A stretch of 64,000 bases of DNA from Mycolicibacterium sp. YH-1 (GTDB lineage Bacteria > Actinomycetota > Actinomycetes > Mycobacteriales > Mycobacteriaceae): contig NZ_CP092915.1 in assembly GCF_022557175.1 (NCBI RefSeq), positions 2,728,001-2,792,000 on the forward strand. The letters are read 5' to 3'. Every line of letters starts with the position of its first letter. Within the stretch, counting starts at the first letter, position 1. Shown here piece by piece: positions 34,797-42,794 of the stretch. The translations under genes were made by a program, and so were the position numbers. The notes below the pieces were generated by a model, which had not been told where the DNA came from, made no database searches, and saw only the letters and a program-made list of their open reading frames with translations.

Positions 34797-35591
34797 ATGC
34801 CGGACGTCGCCAAGTACGGTCCCTGGGCGGTCATTGCAGGTGGGTCTGAGGGAGTGGGAGCCGAGTTCGCGCGCATGCTCGCTGAGGACGGCTTCAACCT
34901 GGTACTCATTGCGCGCAAGGAGGGCCCGCTCGAGGAGGTCGGCAGTCGGTGCCGTGAACTCGGCGCCGACGTGCGAATCATCTCGATGGACCTGCTGGAA
35001 CCGACAGCCGTGTCTCGGATCGCCGCGGTCACTGCCGAACTCGAGGTCGGCCTCTTGATCTACAACGCCGGGGCGAGCACCTGCAACGAACCGTTTCTGG
35101 AAGCGAACCTCACCGACTTCCAAAAGGTCACCGATCTCAACGTGACTCGCATGCTCGAGCTGGTGCAGCACTACGGACGCTCAATGGTGGCGCGAGGCCG
35201 TGGCGGCATCATGCTCGTCGGATCACTGTCGGGATACATGGGCGCGGTCCGCCACTCGATCTATTCCGGCGCAAAGGCGTTCAGCAGGATGTTCGCCGAA
35301 AGCCTGTGGATCGAACTGCGCGACCAAGGCGTCGATGTCCTCGAATTGGTGCTCGGTGTCACCCGCACACCGGCGATGGAGCGCATCGGGCTGAACTTTG
35401 ACGCGCCGGGCATGAACGTCAACGACCCGGCCGAGGTCGCGAGGGAGGGACTGGATCACCTCGCTCATGGCCCGGTGTACGTGGCGGGTGGCAACGCTTC
35501 GAGAGCCCTTGACAACAGCGCCCCCGAGCGCGCGCGAGTGGTCCTCAACGCGCATGAGGCCATCCGCGAACTCGTCAACCTGCGGAAGTAG
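34797..35591 (+). CDS. Short-chain dehydrogenase/reductase (divergent type)
   Basis: 264 residues. The cofactor motif is AGGSEGVGAEFARMLAEDG instead of TGxxxGIG; YNAGAS replaces NNAG. The Ser-Tyr-Lys set is LVGSLSGYMG and YSGAKAFSRM. This resembles the SDR group that includes 17beta-HSD12/3-ketoacyl reductase-like proteins. AGGAGAG precedes the ATG. Substrate unknown; it is part of the BVMO 2 operon. Confidence 0.8.
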   Translation: MPDVAKYGPWAVIAGGSEGVGAEFARMLAEDGFNLVLIARKEGPLEEVGSRCRELGADVRIISMDLLEPTAVSRIAAVTAELEVGLLIYNAGASTCNEPFLEANLTDFQKVTDLNVTRMLELVQHYGRSMVARGRGGIMLVGSLSGYMGAVRHSIYSGAKAFSRMFAESLWIELRDQGVDVLELVLGVTRTPAMERIGLNFDAPGMNVNDPAEVAREGLDHLAHGPVYVAGGNASRALDNSAPERARVVLNAHEAIRELVNLRK

Positions 35592-35593
35592 CA

Positions 35594-36460
35594 ATGAGGA
35601 TCGGGCTGTCGACCCCGGTGGTGGTACAGGTCCCAGGCGTGTCGTCGGAATGGGAGCGCACCGCTACAGCCGATGACGTGGCCCAGATAGCGGCAGCGGC
35701 CGATGCGTGTGGACTGGAGTACCTAACATGCTCAGAGCACGTCGCCATCCCCAGCGGTGAGGCCGACAGCCGCGGCGCGGTCTACTGGGATCCGTTGGCC
35801 ACACTGGGCTTCCTTGCCGCACGCACCCGGCGAATCCGCCTCGCCACGGCGGTGCTGGTGCTGGCCTATCACCACCCGATGGAGATCGCCAAGCGCTACG
35901 GGACACTTGACCGGATCAGCGGCGGGCGGCTCACGCTCGGCGTGGGAATCGGTTCTCTGAATGCGGAGTTCACACTGCTCGGAGCCCAATGGGACCGCCG
36001 TGCGGACCGCGCCGACGATGCGATTCGCGCGCTCCGGGCGTCGTTGTCGTCCGAGACGCCGCAGTATCACGGGCCGTTCTACTCCTATGACGGCATGACG
36101 GTGCTGCCACACGCGATGCAGCAGCACGTACCCATCTGGGTCGGCGGGCGAAGTGCTGGCTCACTTCGCCGAGCGGTACGGTTCGCCGACGGCTGGATGC
36201 CGTTCGGGCTCAAGGGTGACCAGATCAGGCGAATGCTCGCAGACGTCGATGTTCCCCAGGGCTTTGAGGTCGTGCTGTCGACCAGTGGTGCGCTAGATCC
36301 CGGTTGCGGCCCCGGCGCGACCGACGAGATCCTGCGCGAGCTATGTGATTCGGGTGCGACCGCGATCACCTGCAGCATCGCGGCCACCTCGGCCGCGCAC
36401 TACTGCGATCAAGTCGTCGCGCTGGCGGCCATCGCCGACGCAGGCAGGGGAGGATCATGA
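35594..36460 (+). CDS. LLM-class (F420-dependent type) oxidoreductase
   Basis: 288 residues. AAADACGLEYLTCSEHVAIP near 30, then TRRIRLATAVLVLAYHHPMEIAKR near 78, SGGRLTLGVGIGSLNAEF near 108 and HVPIWVGGRSAGSLRRAVRFADGW near 175. The TIM-barrel LLM fold usually binds F420 in mycobacteria. It starts 3 nt after the preceding SDR and its stop overlaps the SnoaL-like gene by 4 nt. A second LLM gene is at 1966-2826. Substrate unknown. Confidence 0.86.
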   Translation: MRIGLSTPVVVQVPGVSSEWERTATADDVAQIAAAADACGLEYLTCSEHVAIPSGEADSRGAVYWDPLATLGFLAARTRRIRLATAVLVLAYHHPMEIAKRYGTLDRISGGRLTLGVGIGSLNAEFTLLGAQWDRRADRADDAIRALRASLSSETPQYHGPFYSYDGMTVLPHAMQQHVPIWVGGRSAGSLRRAVRFADGWMPFGLKGDQIRRMLADVDVPQGFEVVLSTSGALDPGCGPGATDEILRELCDSGATAITCSIAATSAAHYCDQVVALAAIADAGRGGS

Positions 36461-36999
36461 ACAGTGACCTGATAAGGCTCGAGTCACGACTGCGGCAGCT
36501 CGAGGACGAGCGATGCGTGCAACGGCTCATCGCCTCCTACGGGCCATACGTCGATGCGGCGGATGCGGACGGTGCCGCGGCGCTCTGGGCGGCCGACGGC
36601 AGCTACGACGTGGAGGGTTGGCACATGGACAGCGCCGACGACGTCCACGCCATGGTCAGTGCGACGTCGCACAGGGAACTCGTCGACTCGGGCTGCTGCC
36701 ACTTCCTGGGACCCGCCGTGGTCACGGTGACCGGTGACACCGCCGTCGCGGTGTGTGAATCACTCGTGCTTCTTCGGCGTGAACAGCCGACTCCTGGAAC
36801 GATACTCGGGCACGCCGCGTGGAACGGCTCGCCTGCCGAGTATCTTGTGTGGCGGGCGACGGCCAATCACTTCGAACTCACGCGCATCGACGAGGTCTGG
36901 CGGATCTCGAAGCGCACCAGTCGGCTGCTCAACGGGAATCCCGTGGCGCACGGGCTGCTCACCGCCGGGCTCGCAGGTGAGCGGACAGGGACAAACTGA
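36457..36999 (+). CDS. SnoaL-like / NTF2-fold protein
   Basis: 180 residues. LRQLEDERCVQRLIASYGPYVDAADADGA, then LWAADGSYDVEGWHM and NHFELTRIDEVWRISKRTSR, fit the SnoaL_4 family. It is the third such protein in the island (others at 13604 and 17058). Its ATG overlaps the LLM stop (ATGA). Catalytic status is unknown; isomerase, dehydratase or binding roles occur in this fold. Confidence 0.78.
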   Translation: MNSDLIRLESRLRQLEDERCVQRLIASYGPYVDAADADGAAALWAADGSYDVEGWHMDSADDVHAMVSATSHRELVDSGCCHFLGPAVVTVTGDTAVAVCESLVLLRREQPTPGTILGHAAWNGSPAEYLVWRATANHFELTRIDEVWRISKRTSRLLNGNPVAHGLLTAGLAGERTGTN

Positions 37000-37030
37000 G
37001 GGCCTCCAAAGTCTGGACGGAAGTAGATAC

Positions 37031-37885
37031 ATGGGTACTTACGCAGTGACCGGATCGGCGTCTGGGATGGGTCGGGCGGCAGCCGACAAGCTGAGGGCCG
37101 CAGGCCACACCGTCATCGGGGTAGATCTCCGAGACGCTGACGTCATCGCCGATCTGTCGACGCAGGAGGGCCGACGTGCCGCGGGCCGCGAAGTGCTCGC
37201 AGCGGCGGGCGAGTGCCTCGACGGCGCCGTGCTGGCGGCCGGAATCGGCCCCGCTCCGGGTCCGGACCAGGCGCGGCGGATCTTCGAGGTCAACTACCTC
37301 GGCGTCGTCGACCTACTCGACGTTCTGCGACCCGCGTTGGCGGCCGGCGGAAACGCCAAAGTCGTGGTGGTGGCCAGCAATTCGACGACGACGGTCCCGC
37401 TGGTGCCGAACCGAACGGTCCGGGCGCTGCTCGCCCACGATGCCGCCAGGGCCGTGCGCGCGCTGCGCTGGTACGGGCCCCTCGCGCCGTCGCTCGCCTA
37501 TGCAGGCTCCAAGATCGCGGTATCGCGCTGGGTACGTCGGCAGGCGGTGACACCGCAGTGGGCCGGCGCCGGAATCCGGCTCAATGCACTCGCACCCGGC
37601 GCCATCCTCACCCCGTTGTTGGAGAAGCAGCTCGCGACACCGAGGGAGGCCAAGGCCATTCACGCCTTCCCGGTGCCCGTCGGAGGATTCGGCGACCCCG
37701 ACCAGCTTGGCGACTGGATTCTGTTCATGCTGTCGGAATCCGCGGACTTCCTCTGCGGCAGCATCATTTTCGTCGACGGCGGGTCGGACGCGTACCTGCG
37801 CGCCGACAGCTGGCCACGACGGGTTCCGACCACCGGTGTGCCTCGTTACCTGTGGCGATTCCTGCGTTTCAAGCGAAACAGCTAG
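37031..37885 (+). CDS. Short-chain dehydrogenase/reductase
   Basis: 284 residues. It opens MGTYAVTGSASGMGRAAADK, with a shortened first region (VDLRDADVIADLS) typical of the 3alpha-HSD/coniferyl-alcohol-dehydrogenase type that has no separate helix after the second strand. Catalytic residues: VVASNSTTT for Ser, then YAGSKIAVSRW. Related proteins include 3alpha-hydroxysteroid dehydrogenases, which suits the context but does not prove it. ATG at 37031 has a weak GGAAG upstream. It is the last gene of the BVMO 2 operon; its stop overlaps that of the convergent hsaD-like gene. Confidence 0.82.
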   Translation: MGTYAVTGSASGMGRAAADKLRAAGHTVIGVDLRDADVIADLSTQEGRRAAGREVLAAAGECLDGAVLAAGIGPAPGPDQARRIFEVNYLGVVDLLDVLRPALAAGGNAKVVVVASNSTTTVPLVPNRTVRALLAHDAARAVRALRWYGPLAPSLAYAGSKIAVSRWVRRQAVTPQWAGAGIRLNALAPGAILTPLLEKQLATPREAKAIHAFPVPVGGFGDPDQLGDWILFMLSESADFLCGSIIFVDGGSDAYLRADSWPRRVPTTGVPRYLWRFLRFKRNS

Positions 37886-38754
37886 GACCGGGTCAGGAAG
37901 CCCAGCACGACGCTCTCGAACGCGGCCTTGGCCTCGATCATTGCCCAGTGCCCGCAGTTCGGGAACACGTGCAGTTCGGCGTTGGGGATGGTGCGCATCG
38001 GGATCAGCGCCATGTCCAGCGGGCTCACGCGGTCGTCGCGGCCCCACGTCAACAGGGTTTCCGCGCTGACCTTGTGCATGAGCGCCCACGGCATCGGCAC
38101 GTCGGCGGACTTCATCATCGCCATCATCTGTGCGAACGCCGCCTTGCCGTACATCCGGCGGGCAGAGGCCAGCGTCTCCGGGTCGGTGGCCAGCTTCCAG
38201 CGTTCCTCAATCAGTTGGTCGGTCACCAACGCCTGGTCGTAGACCATCGAGTTGAGCCAGTCGACGAGGCGCTGCCGGGTCGGGTCCTCGGTGAACTCCT
38301 GTAGCAGCCTGATGCCCTCGCTGGGGCCCGGGCTGAAGACATTCGTGCCAATGCCGCCGATGGTCACCAACTTGCCGATGCGGTCCGGGTTGTGGATCGC
38401 GAAGTTGATGCCGACACCGCCGCCCATCGAGTTGCCGACGATGTCGACGCGGTCGACGCTCAGCGCGTCAAGGAACGGTGTCACCGCCCCCTGAGCGGTG
38501 ATCATCGGATGCCCGCCGAAGTCGTCACTGACCCCGAACCCGGGGAATTCCAGGATGAGACAGCGGAAGTGGGCGGCGAACGTCGGGAGAACGCCGCGGA
38601 AGTTGCGCCAGCCGGTCACGCCGGGCCCTGATCCATGCAGGAACAGGAGGGTGGGGCCGTCACCCGCGTCGTAGTAGCGCAGCACTCCCGCGGGAGTGGC
38701 GATCTCGCGCAGATCGTTCTCGACGTGTTCGGTGAACTCCGGTGTGTTGGGCAC
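37882..38754 (-). CDS. hsaD: Meta-cleavage product hydrolase, HsaD-like (C-C hydrolase)
   Basis: 290 residues. FLHGSGPGVTGWRNF near 39 forms the oxyanion region, VGNSMGGGVGINFA places the nucleophile at S109, an acid lies in WGRDDRVSP near 241, and NCGHWAMIE puts the His at 269, close to the positions in known HsaD. HsaD cuts the C-C bond of the ring-opened product made by HsaC. It lies apart from hsaA-hsaC here, on its own promoter. GTG at 38754 is supported by CAGTGT 6 nt upstream and operator site 7 at 46 nt. Substrate preference versus the core HsaD is unknown. Confidence 0.8.
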   Translation of the reverse strand: MPNTPEFTEHVENDLREIATPAGVLRYYDAGDGPTLLFLHGSGPGVTGWRNFRGVLPTFAAHFRCLILEFPGFGVSDDFGGHPMITAQGAVTPFLDALSVDRVDIVGNSMGGGVGINFAIHNPDRIGKLVTIGGIGTNVFSPGPSEGIRLLQEFTEDPTRQRLVDWLNSMVYDQALVTDQLIEERWKLATDPETLASARRMYGKAAFAQMMAMMKSADVPMPWALMHKVSAETLLTWGRDDRVSPLDMALIPMRTIPNAELHVFPNCGHWAMIEAKAAFESVVLGFLTRS

Positions 38755-38760
38755 GCCGCC

Positions 38761-38766
38761 ACACTG
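38761..38766 (-). promoter_or_regulatory. Possible leaderless -10 box of hsaD-like gene
   Basis: CAGTGT on the minus strand, 6 nt before the GTG at 38754; weak by sequence. Confidence 0.3.
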
Positions 38767-38799
38767 TCACATCGATCCTCCCGCGCCGATGCCGGTATT

Positions 38800-38810
38800 C
38801 CGCTGATCGG
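38800..38810. promoter_or_regulatory. Island operator site 7 (CCGCTGATCGG), hsaD-like side
   Basis: 46 nt upstream of the hsaD-like GTG at 38754. It is separated by 5 bp from site 8 in the 163-bp region between hsaD-like and the mce operon. Confidence 0.55.
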
Positions 38811-38815
38811 TCGTC

Positions 38816-38826
38816 CCGTTAAGCGG
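38816..38826. promoter_or_regulatory. Island operator site 8 (CCGTTAAGCGG), mce side
   Basis: Core of the inverted repeat TCCCG-TTAAG-CGGGA. It lies 92 nt before the yrbEA ATG. Counting 46 nt gives a start site near 38872 with CACTGT 7 nt before it. Confidence 0.5.
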
Positions 38827-38858
38827 GAAGTCGACTCTGCCGGGGCACACCGGGCTGC

Positions 38859-38864
38859 CACTGT
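38859..38864 (+). promoter_or_regulatory. Predicted -10 box of the mce operon
   Basis: CACTGT at the place predicted from operator geometry; it implies a leader of about 46 nt containing GAGGAG. Confidence 0.35.
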
Positions 38865-38917
38865 TGCCGATCTAGCCACCGTTCGTCCGCCCAGCAGCAG
38901 TTCAGCGAGGAGTGCCC

Positions 38918-39706
38918 ATGCCACGCCAAGGTGCGCTTCTGCCTAGGGGTTTGGCGTCGCCGATGCAGGCGGTTGGTGGGTTGTTTGCGATGGGGGTGGA
39001 TGCGTTCAGGTTCATTTTTGTGCGGCCGTTTCAGTGGCGGGAGTTTTTGGAGCAGTCGTGGTTTGTGGCGCGGGTGTCGTTGGCGCCGACGTTGTTGGTG
39101 GCGATTCCGTTCACGGTGTTGGTGAGTTTTGTGCTCAATATCTTGTTGCGGGAGTTGGGTGCGGCTGATCTGTCGGGTGCGGGGGCGGCGTTTGGTGCGG
39201 TGACTCAGGTGGGTCCGTTGGTGACGGTGTTGATCGTGGCTGGGGCCGGGGCCACGGCGATGTGTGCTGATCTGGGGTCGCGGACGATTCGTGAGGAGAT
39301 CGACGCGATGGAGGTGTTGGGGATCAATCCGGTGCAGCGGTTGGTGACCCCGCGGATGTTGGCCTCGGGTCTGGTGGCGTTGTTGCTCAATTCGTTGGTG
39401 GTGATCATCGGGATTTTGGGTGGGTATTTCTTCTCGGTGTTCGTTCAGGATGTGAACCCGGGGGCGTTCGCGGCGGGGATCACGTTGTTGACCGGGGTGC
39501 CCGAGGTGATCATCTCGTGTGTGAAGGCGGCGTTGTTCGGGTTGTTCGCCGGGTTGATCGCGTGTTATCGGGGGTTGACGATCACCGGGGGTGGGGCCAA
39601 GGCGGTGGGTAATGCGGTCAACGAGACGGTGGTGTTCGCGTTCATGGCGTTGTTTGTGATCAACGTGGTGGTCACCGCGATCGGCATCCAGTTGACGGCC
39701 AAGTAG
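38918..39706 (+). CDS. yrbEA: YrbEA (MlaE-type) permease of the Mce importer
   Basis: 262 residues with about five to six hydrophobic segments. The MlaE-family core GAGATAMCADLGSRTIREEIDA and MEVLGINPVQRLVTPRMLAS (near 105-150) is highly conserved. It is one of the two inner-membrane permeases that, with an ATPase (MceG/Mkl type, encoded elsewhere) and the Mce A-F ring, import lipids or sterols. ATG 38918 is chosen because GAGGAG (38907-38912) lies 5 nt upstream. Codon use is odd: TTG for Leu and GTG/GGG are heavily used, unlike the CTG/CTC-rich flanking genes. This bias also creates long false frames on the other strand. Confidence 0.93.
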   Translation: MPRQGALLPRGLASPMQAVGGLFAMGVDAFRFIFVRPFQWREFLEQSWFVARVSLAPTLLVAIPFTVLVSFVLNILLRELGAADLSGAGAAFGAVTQVGPLVTVLIVAGAGATAMCADLGSRTIREEIDAMEVLGINPVQRLVTPRMLASGLVALLLNSLVVIIGILGGYFFSVFVQDVNPGAFAAGITLLTGVPEVIISCVKAALFGLFAGLIACYRGLTITGGGAKAVGNAVNETVVFAFMALFVINVVVTAIGIQLTAK

Positions 39707-39723
39707 CGGGCGGGGGCTCAATC

Positions 39724-40569
39724 GTGGCGCTTCGAGCGACGTATCCGCGTTTGACCCGGGCGGTGACACGTCCGGTTGGTGTGTTGTCGCGGATCGGGGA
39801 TCAGACGCTGTTCTTTGGTCGGGCCATCGGTGGGACTCCGCATGCCGCGGTGCACTTCCGCAAGGAGATTGTGCGGTTGATCGCTGAGATCTCCATGGGT
39901 GCTGGTGTGTTGGCGATGATCGGCGGCACGCTGGTGATTGTCGGGTTCTTGACGTTGGCCACTGGTGGCACGCTGGCGGTGCAGGGTTACTCCTCGCTGG
40001 GCAATATCGGTATCGAGGCGTTGACGGGGTTTTTGGCGGCGTTCATCAATGTGCGGATCTCGGCGCCGGTGGTGGCTGGGATCGGGTTGGCGGCGACGTT
40101 TGGTGCCGGGGTGACCGCGCAGTTGGGGGCGATGCGGATCAACGAGGAGATCGACGCGTTGGAGTCGATGGGGATCCGGCCGATCGAGTATCTGGTGTCG
40201 ACGCGGTTGGTGGCGGGGATGATCGCGATCACTCCGCTGTACTCGATCGCGGTGATCTTGTCGTTCATGGCGTCTCGGTTCACCACGGTGGTGTTGTTCG
40301 GTCAGTCCGGGGGGCTCTATGACCATTACTTCGGGACGTTTCTGAATCCGATCGATCTGTTGTGGTCGTTCTTTCAGGCGTTGTTGATGGCGCTGTCGAT
40401 CCTGTTGGTGCACACCTATTACGGCTACTACGCCACCGGCGGGCCCTCGGGGGTCGGGGTGGCCGTGGGTAACGCGGTGCGCACCTCCCTGATCATCGTG
40501 GTCTCGGTGACCCTGCTGGTCTCACTTGCCGTCTACGGCTCCAACGGCAACTTCAACCTGTCGGGATAG
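39724..40569 (+). CDS. yrbEB: YrbEB (MlaE-type) permease of the Mce importer
   Basis: 281 residues with several membrane segments. The core GVTAQLGAMRINEEIDALESMG and IRPIEYLVSTRLVAGMIA (near 135-165) matches the MlaE family. GTG start with GGGGG 6 nt upstream; 17 bp after yrbEA. The same TTG/GTG-rich codon bias continues until about 40430, then returns to the CTG/CTC style towards the end. It forms the heteromeric permease with YrbEA. Location: cytoplasmic membrane. Confidence 0.93.
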   Translation: MALRATYPRLTRAVTRPVGVLSRIGDQTLFFGRAIGGTPHAAVHFRKEIVRLIAEISMGAGVLAMIGGTLVIVGFLTLATGGTLAVQGYSSLGNIGIEALTGFLAAFINVRISAPVVAGIGLAATFGAGVTAQLGAMRINEEIDALESMGIRPIEYLVSTRLVAGMIAITPLYSIAVILSFMASRFTTVVLFGQSGGLYDHYFGTFLNPIDLLWSFFQALLMALSILLVHTYYGYYATGGPSGVGVAVGNAVRTSLIIVVSVTLLVSLAVYGSNGNFNLSG

Positions 40570-40584
40570 GGAGAACTGCAGCCG

Positions 40585-41772
40585 ATGAAACCAGACACCC
40601 GGCGCCTGCTGGTGGGGTCGAGCGCCGTGCTCGTACTCATGGCGATCGTTGTCCTCTCGGTCGGAATGTTCCGTGGAAGCTTCACGAAAACCGTTCCCGT
40701 GACCGTTATCTCAGATCGCGCCGGACTGGTGATGAACCCCGACGCACGGGTGAAACTGCACGGTGCGGAGGTCGGCAATGTGGAGTCCATTGAGCCGCGA
40801 CCCGACGGCACTGCTGTCCTGCATCTCGCCATCGATCCCTCGCGCCTGGATCTGATACCCGAGAACGTCGGCGTCGACATCACCTCGTCCACGGTGTTCG
40901 GTGCCAAGTTCGTCGAACTCGTGCCGCCGAATGATCCCTCCGACCAGTCGCTACGGGCCGGTCAGGTGATCCAGGGGCAGCACGTCACTGTCGAGATCAA
41001 CACGATCTTCCAGCAGTTGGTGTCGGTTCTCGACAAGATCGAACCCGTCAAGCTCAACGAGACGCTGGGGGCGCTGTCCGCGGGTATCAGCGGCAGGGGC
41101 GAGAAGCTCGGCCAGACACTGGTGGAACTCGATGAGTTGCTGGTGAAGCTCGACCCCAGCCTGTCCAACCTCAGTCACGAAATCGCCGTGGCCCCAGAGG
41201 TGCTCAACACCTATGCAGACGTGACACCGGACCTCCTTGCCACGGTGCGCAATTCGACCCAGATCAGCGACACGATTGTCGACTCACAGGACGACCTGGA
41301 CGCACTGCTGGTCAGCACGATCGGGTTGGCGGGCATCGGGAACGACGTGCTGACCAGCAATCGTCAGGGCATCACCGACGTCCTGCACCTGCTGGCTCCG
41401 ACCACCGATCTGACCAACCGGTACAACCATGCCCTCTACTGTGGCCTCGCGGGCATGGTTCCGCTCGCCATGGGCCCGCCGCCACCGGTGCCGGGTGTCC
41501 TCCTGCTCGACTCCTTCGTGCTGGGCCGCGAACGCTACCGGTATCCGCAGAACCTGCCGAAGGTCGCCGCCACCGGAGGCCCGCAGTGCGCGGGACTGCC
41601 CGACGTCGGGTATGAGCGCCGCGCACCGTTCGTGGTGTCCGATATCGGCGCCAACCAGGCCGAGTACGGCAACCAGGGCATCCTGCTCAACTCGGACGCC
41701 CTCAAGCAGGCGCTGTTCGGCCCCATCGACGGACCGCCGCGTAACACGGCACAGATTGGACAGCCGGGATGA
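40585..41772 (+). CDS. mceA: MceA family substrate-binding protein
   Basis: 395 residues. One N-terminal membrane/signal segment (LLVGSSAVLVLMAIVVLSVGMF, about 8-29), then the MCE domain with VISDRAGLVMNPDARVKLHG and GAEVGNVESIEPRPDG (about 42-75), then a long helical region with KLGQTLVELDELLVKL. The C-terminus is conserved in MceA proteins (ALYCGLAGMVP...). Six Mce proteins are thought to form a periplasm-spanning tunnel. It lies 16 bp after yrbEB and overlaps mceB by 4 nt. The cluster number (mce1-4 type) cannot be fixed by eye; the catabolic context favours an mce4-like sterol role (inference). Confidence 0.92.
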   Translation: MKPDTRRLLVGSSAVLVLMAIVVLSVGMFRGSFTKTVPVTVISDRAGLVMNPDARVKLHGAEVGNVESIEPRPDGTAVLHLAIDPSRLDLIPENVGVDITSSTVFGAKFVELVPPNDPSDQSLRAGQVIQGQHVTVEINTIFQQLVSVLDKIEPVKLNETLGALSAGISGRGEKLGQTLVELDELLVKLDPSLSNLSHEIAVAPEVLNTYADVTPDLLATVRNSTQISDTIVDSQDDLDALLVSTIGLAGIGNDVLTSNRQGITDVLHLLAPTTDLTNRYNHALYCGLAGMVPLAMGPPPPVPGVLLLDSFVLGRERYRYPQNLPKVAATGGPQCAGLPDVGYERRAPFVVSDIGANQAEYGNQGILLNSDALKQALFGPIDGPPRNTAQIGQPG

Positions 41773-42794
41773 CGGGTGTGTGGAAGTCGGCCACCAAGTT
41801 CGGGGTGTTCGGCGTGGTGATGATGATGCTCACCGCGGCGCTGTTCGCCATCTTCGGCCAGTATCGAGGCGGCAGTGCCGACGGCTACTCGGCGGTGTTC
41901 GCCGATGCGTCCAGCCTCAAGGGCGGCGACTCGGTGCGCGTCGCGGGAATCAGGGTGGGCACCGTCAAAACGGTGGCATTGCAACCCGACAACACCGTGA
42001 TAGTCGACTTCGACGCCAGCCGTGACGTCAAGATCACCAACGGGACCAAGGTTGCGGTTCGTTACCTCAACCTCGTCGGTGATCGCTACCTCGAACTCAT
42101 CGACGGCCCGGGGAGCACTCGACTCGAGGCGACGGGATCGCAGATCCCACTGGAACGGACCGAGCCCGCACTCGATCTCGACCTTCTCCTCGGCGGGCTC
42201 AAACCCGTGATCTCGGGCCTCAACGCGCAGGACGTCAACGCCCTGACCGGATCACTCATCGAGATCCTGCAGGGGCAGAGCGGTAACGTCGAGTCGCTGT
42301 TCAGCAGGACCGCGTCGTTCACATCGGCGATAGCCGACAACGGTCAGATGGTGCAGAACCTCATCGACAACCTCAACAAGGTGGTCGGAACTGTCGCAAA
42401 GGACGGCGACCAGTTATCCAGCGCGGTTGATCGGCTCGAACAACTCATCACCGGTTTGGCAGCGGACCGCGATCCGGTCGGCACCGCGATCGAGGCACTC
42501 AACCAGGGCACCGCATCGATGTCGGACCTCCTTGGCAAGGCGCGACCGCCGTTGGCCGGCACCATCGATCAGCTCAACCGCATGGCACCGCTTCTCGAGA
42601 AGGACAAGGAACTCCTTGACATCTCGCTGCAGAAGGCGCCGGCGAACTACCGCAAGCTCGTCCGGCTCGGCGCGTACGGCAGCTTCCTGAACCAGTACCT
42701 GTGCGGGATGTCCGTACGGGTGACAGACCTCCAGGGCCGAACCGCGTACTTCCCGTGGATCATTCAGCAGCACGCAAGATGCGGAGAGCCCTGA
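41769..42794 (+). CDS. mceB: MceB family protein
   Basis: 341 residues. N-terminal anchor FGVFGVVMMMLTAALFAIFG (about 9-28), MCE domain (VFADASSLKGGDSVRVAGIR, VGTVKTVAL near 45-70), helical region with repeated coiled-coil-like spacing, and a short C-terminus with FLNQYLCGMSVRV. It overlaps mceA (ATGA) and mceC (TGATG). It is one of the six subunits of the import tunnel. Confidence 0.92.
   Translation: MTGVWKSATKFGVFGVVMMMLTAALFAIFGQYRGGSADGYSAVFADASSLKGGDSVRVAGIRVGTVKTVALQPDNTVIVDFDASRDVKITNGTKVAVRYLNLVGDRYLELIDGPGSTRLEATGSQIPLERTEPALDLDLLLGGLKPVISGLNAQDVNALTGSLIEILQGQSGNVESLFSRTASFTSAIADNGQMVQNLIDNLNKVVGTVAKDGDQLSSAVDRLEQLITGLAADRDPVGTAIEALNQGTASMSDLLGKARPPLAGTIDQLNRMAPLLEKDKELLDISLQKAPANYRKLVRLGAYGSFLNQYLCGMSVRVTDLQGRTAYFPWIIQQHARCGEP

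Noticed and set aside
38819..40413. Long open frames on the minus strand opposite yrbEA and yrbEB
   Set aside because: They come from the TTG/GTG codon style of the real genes, have His/Arg/Gln-rich sequences with no fold and lack ribosome sites.
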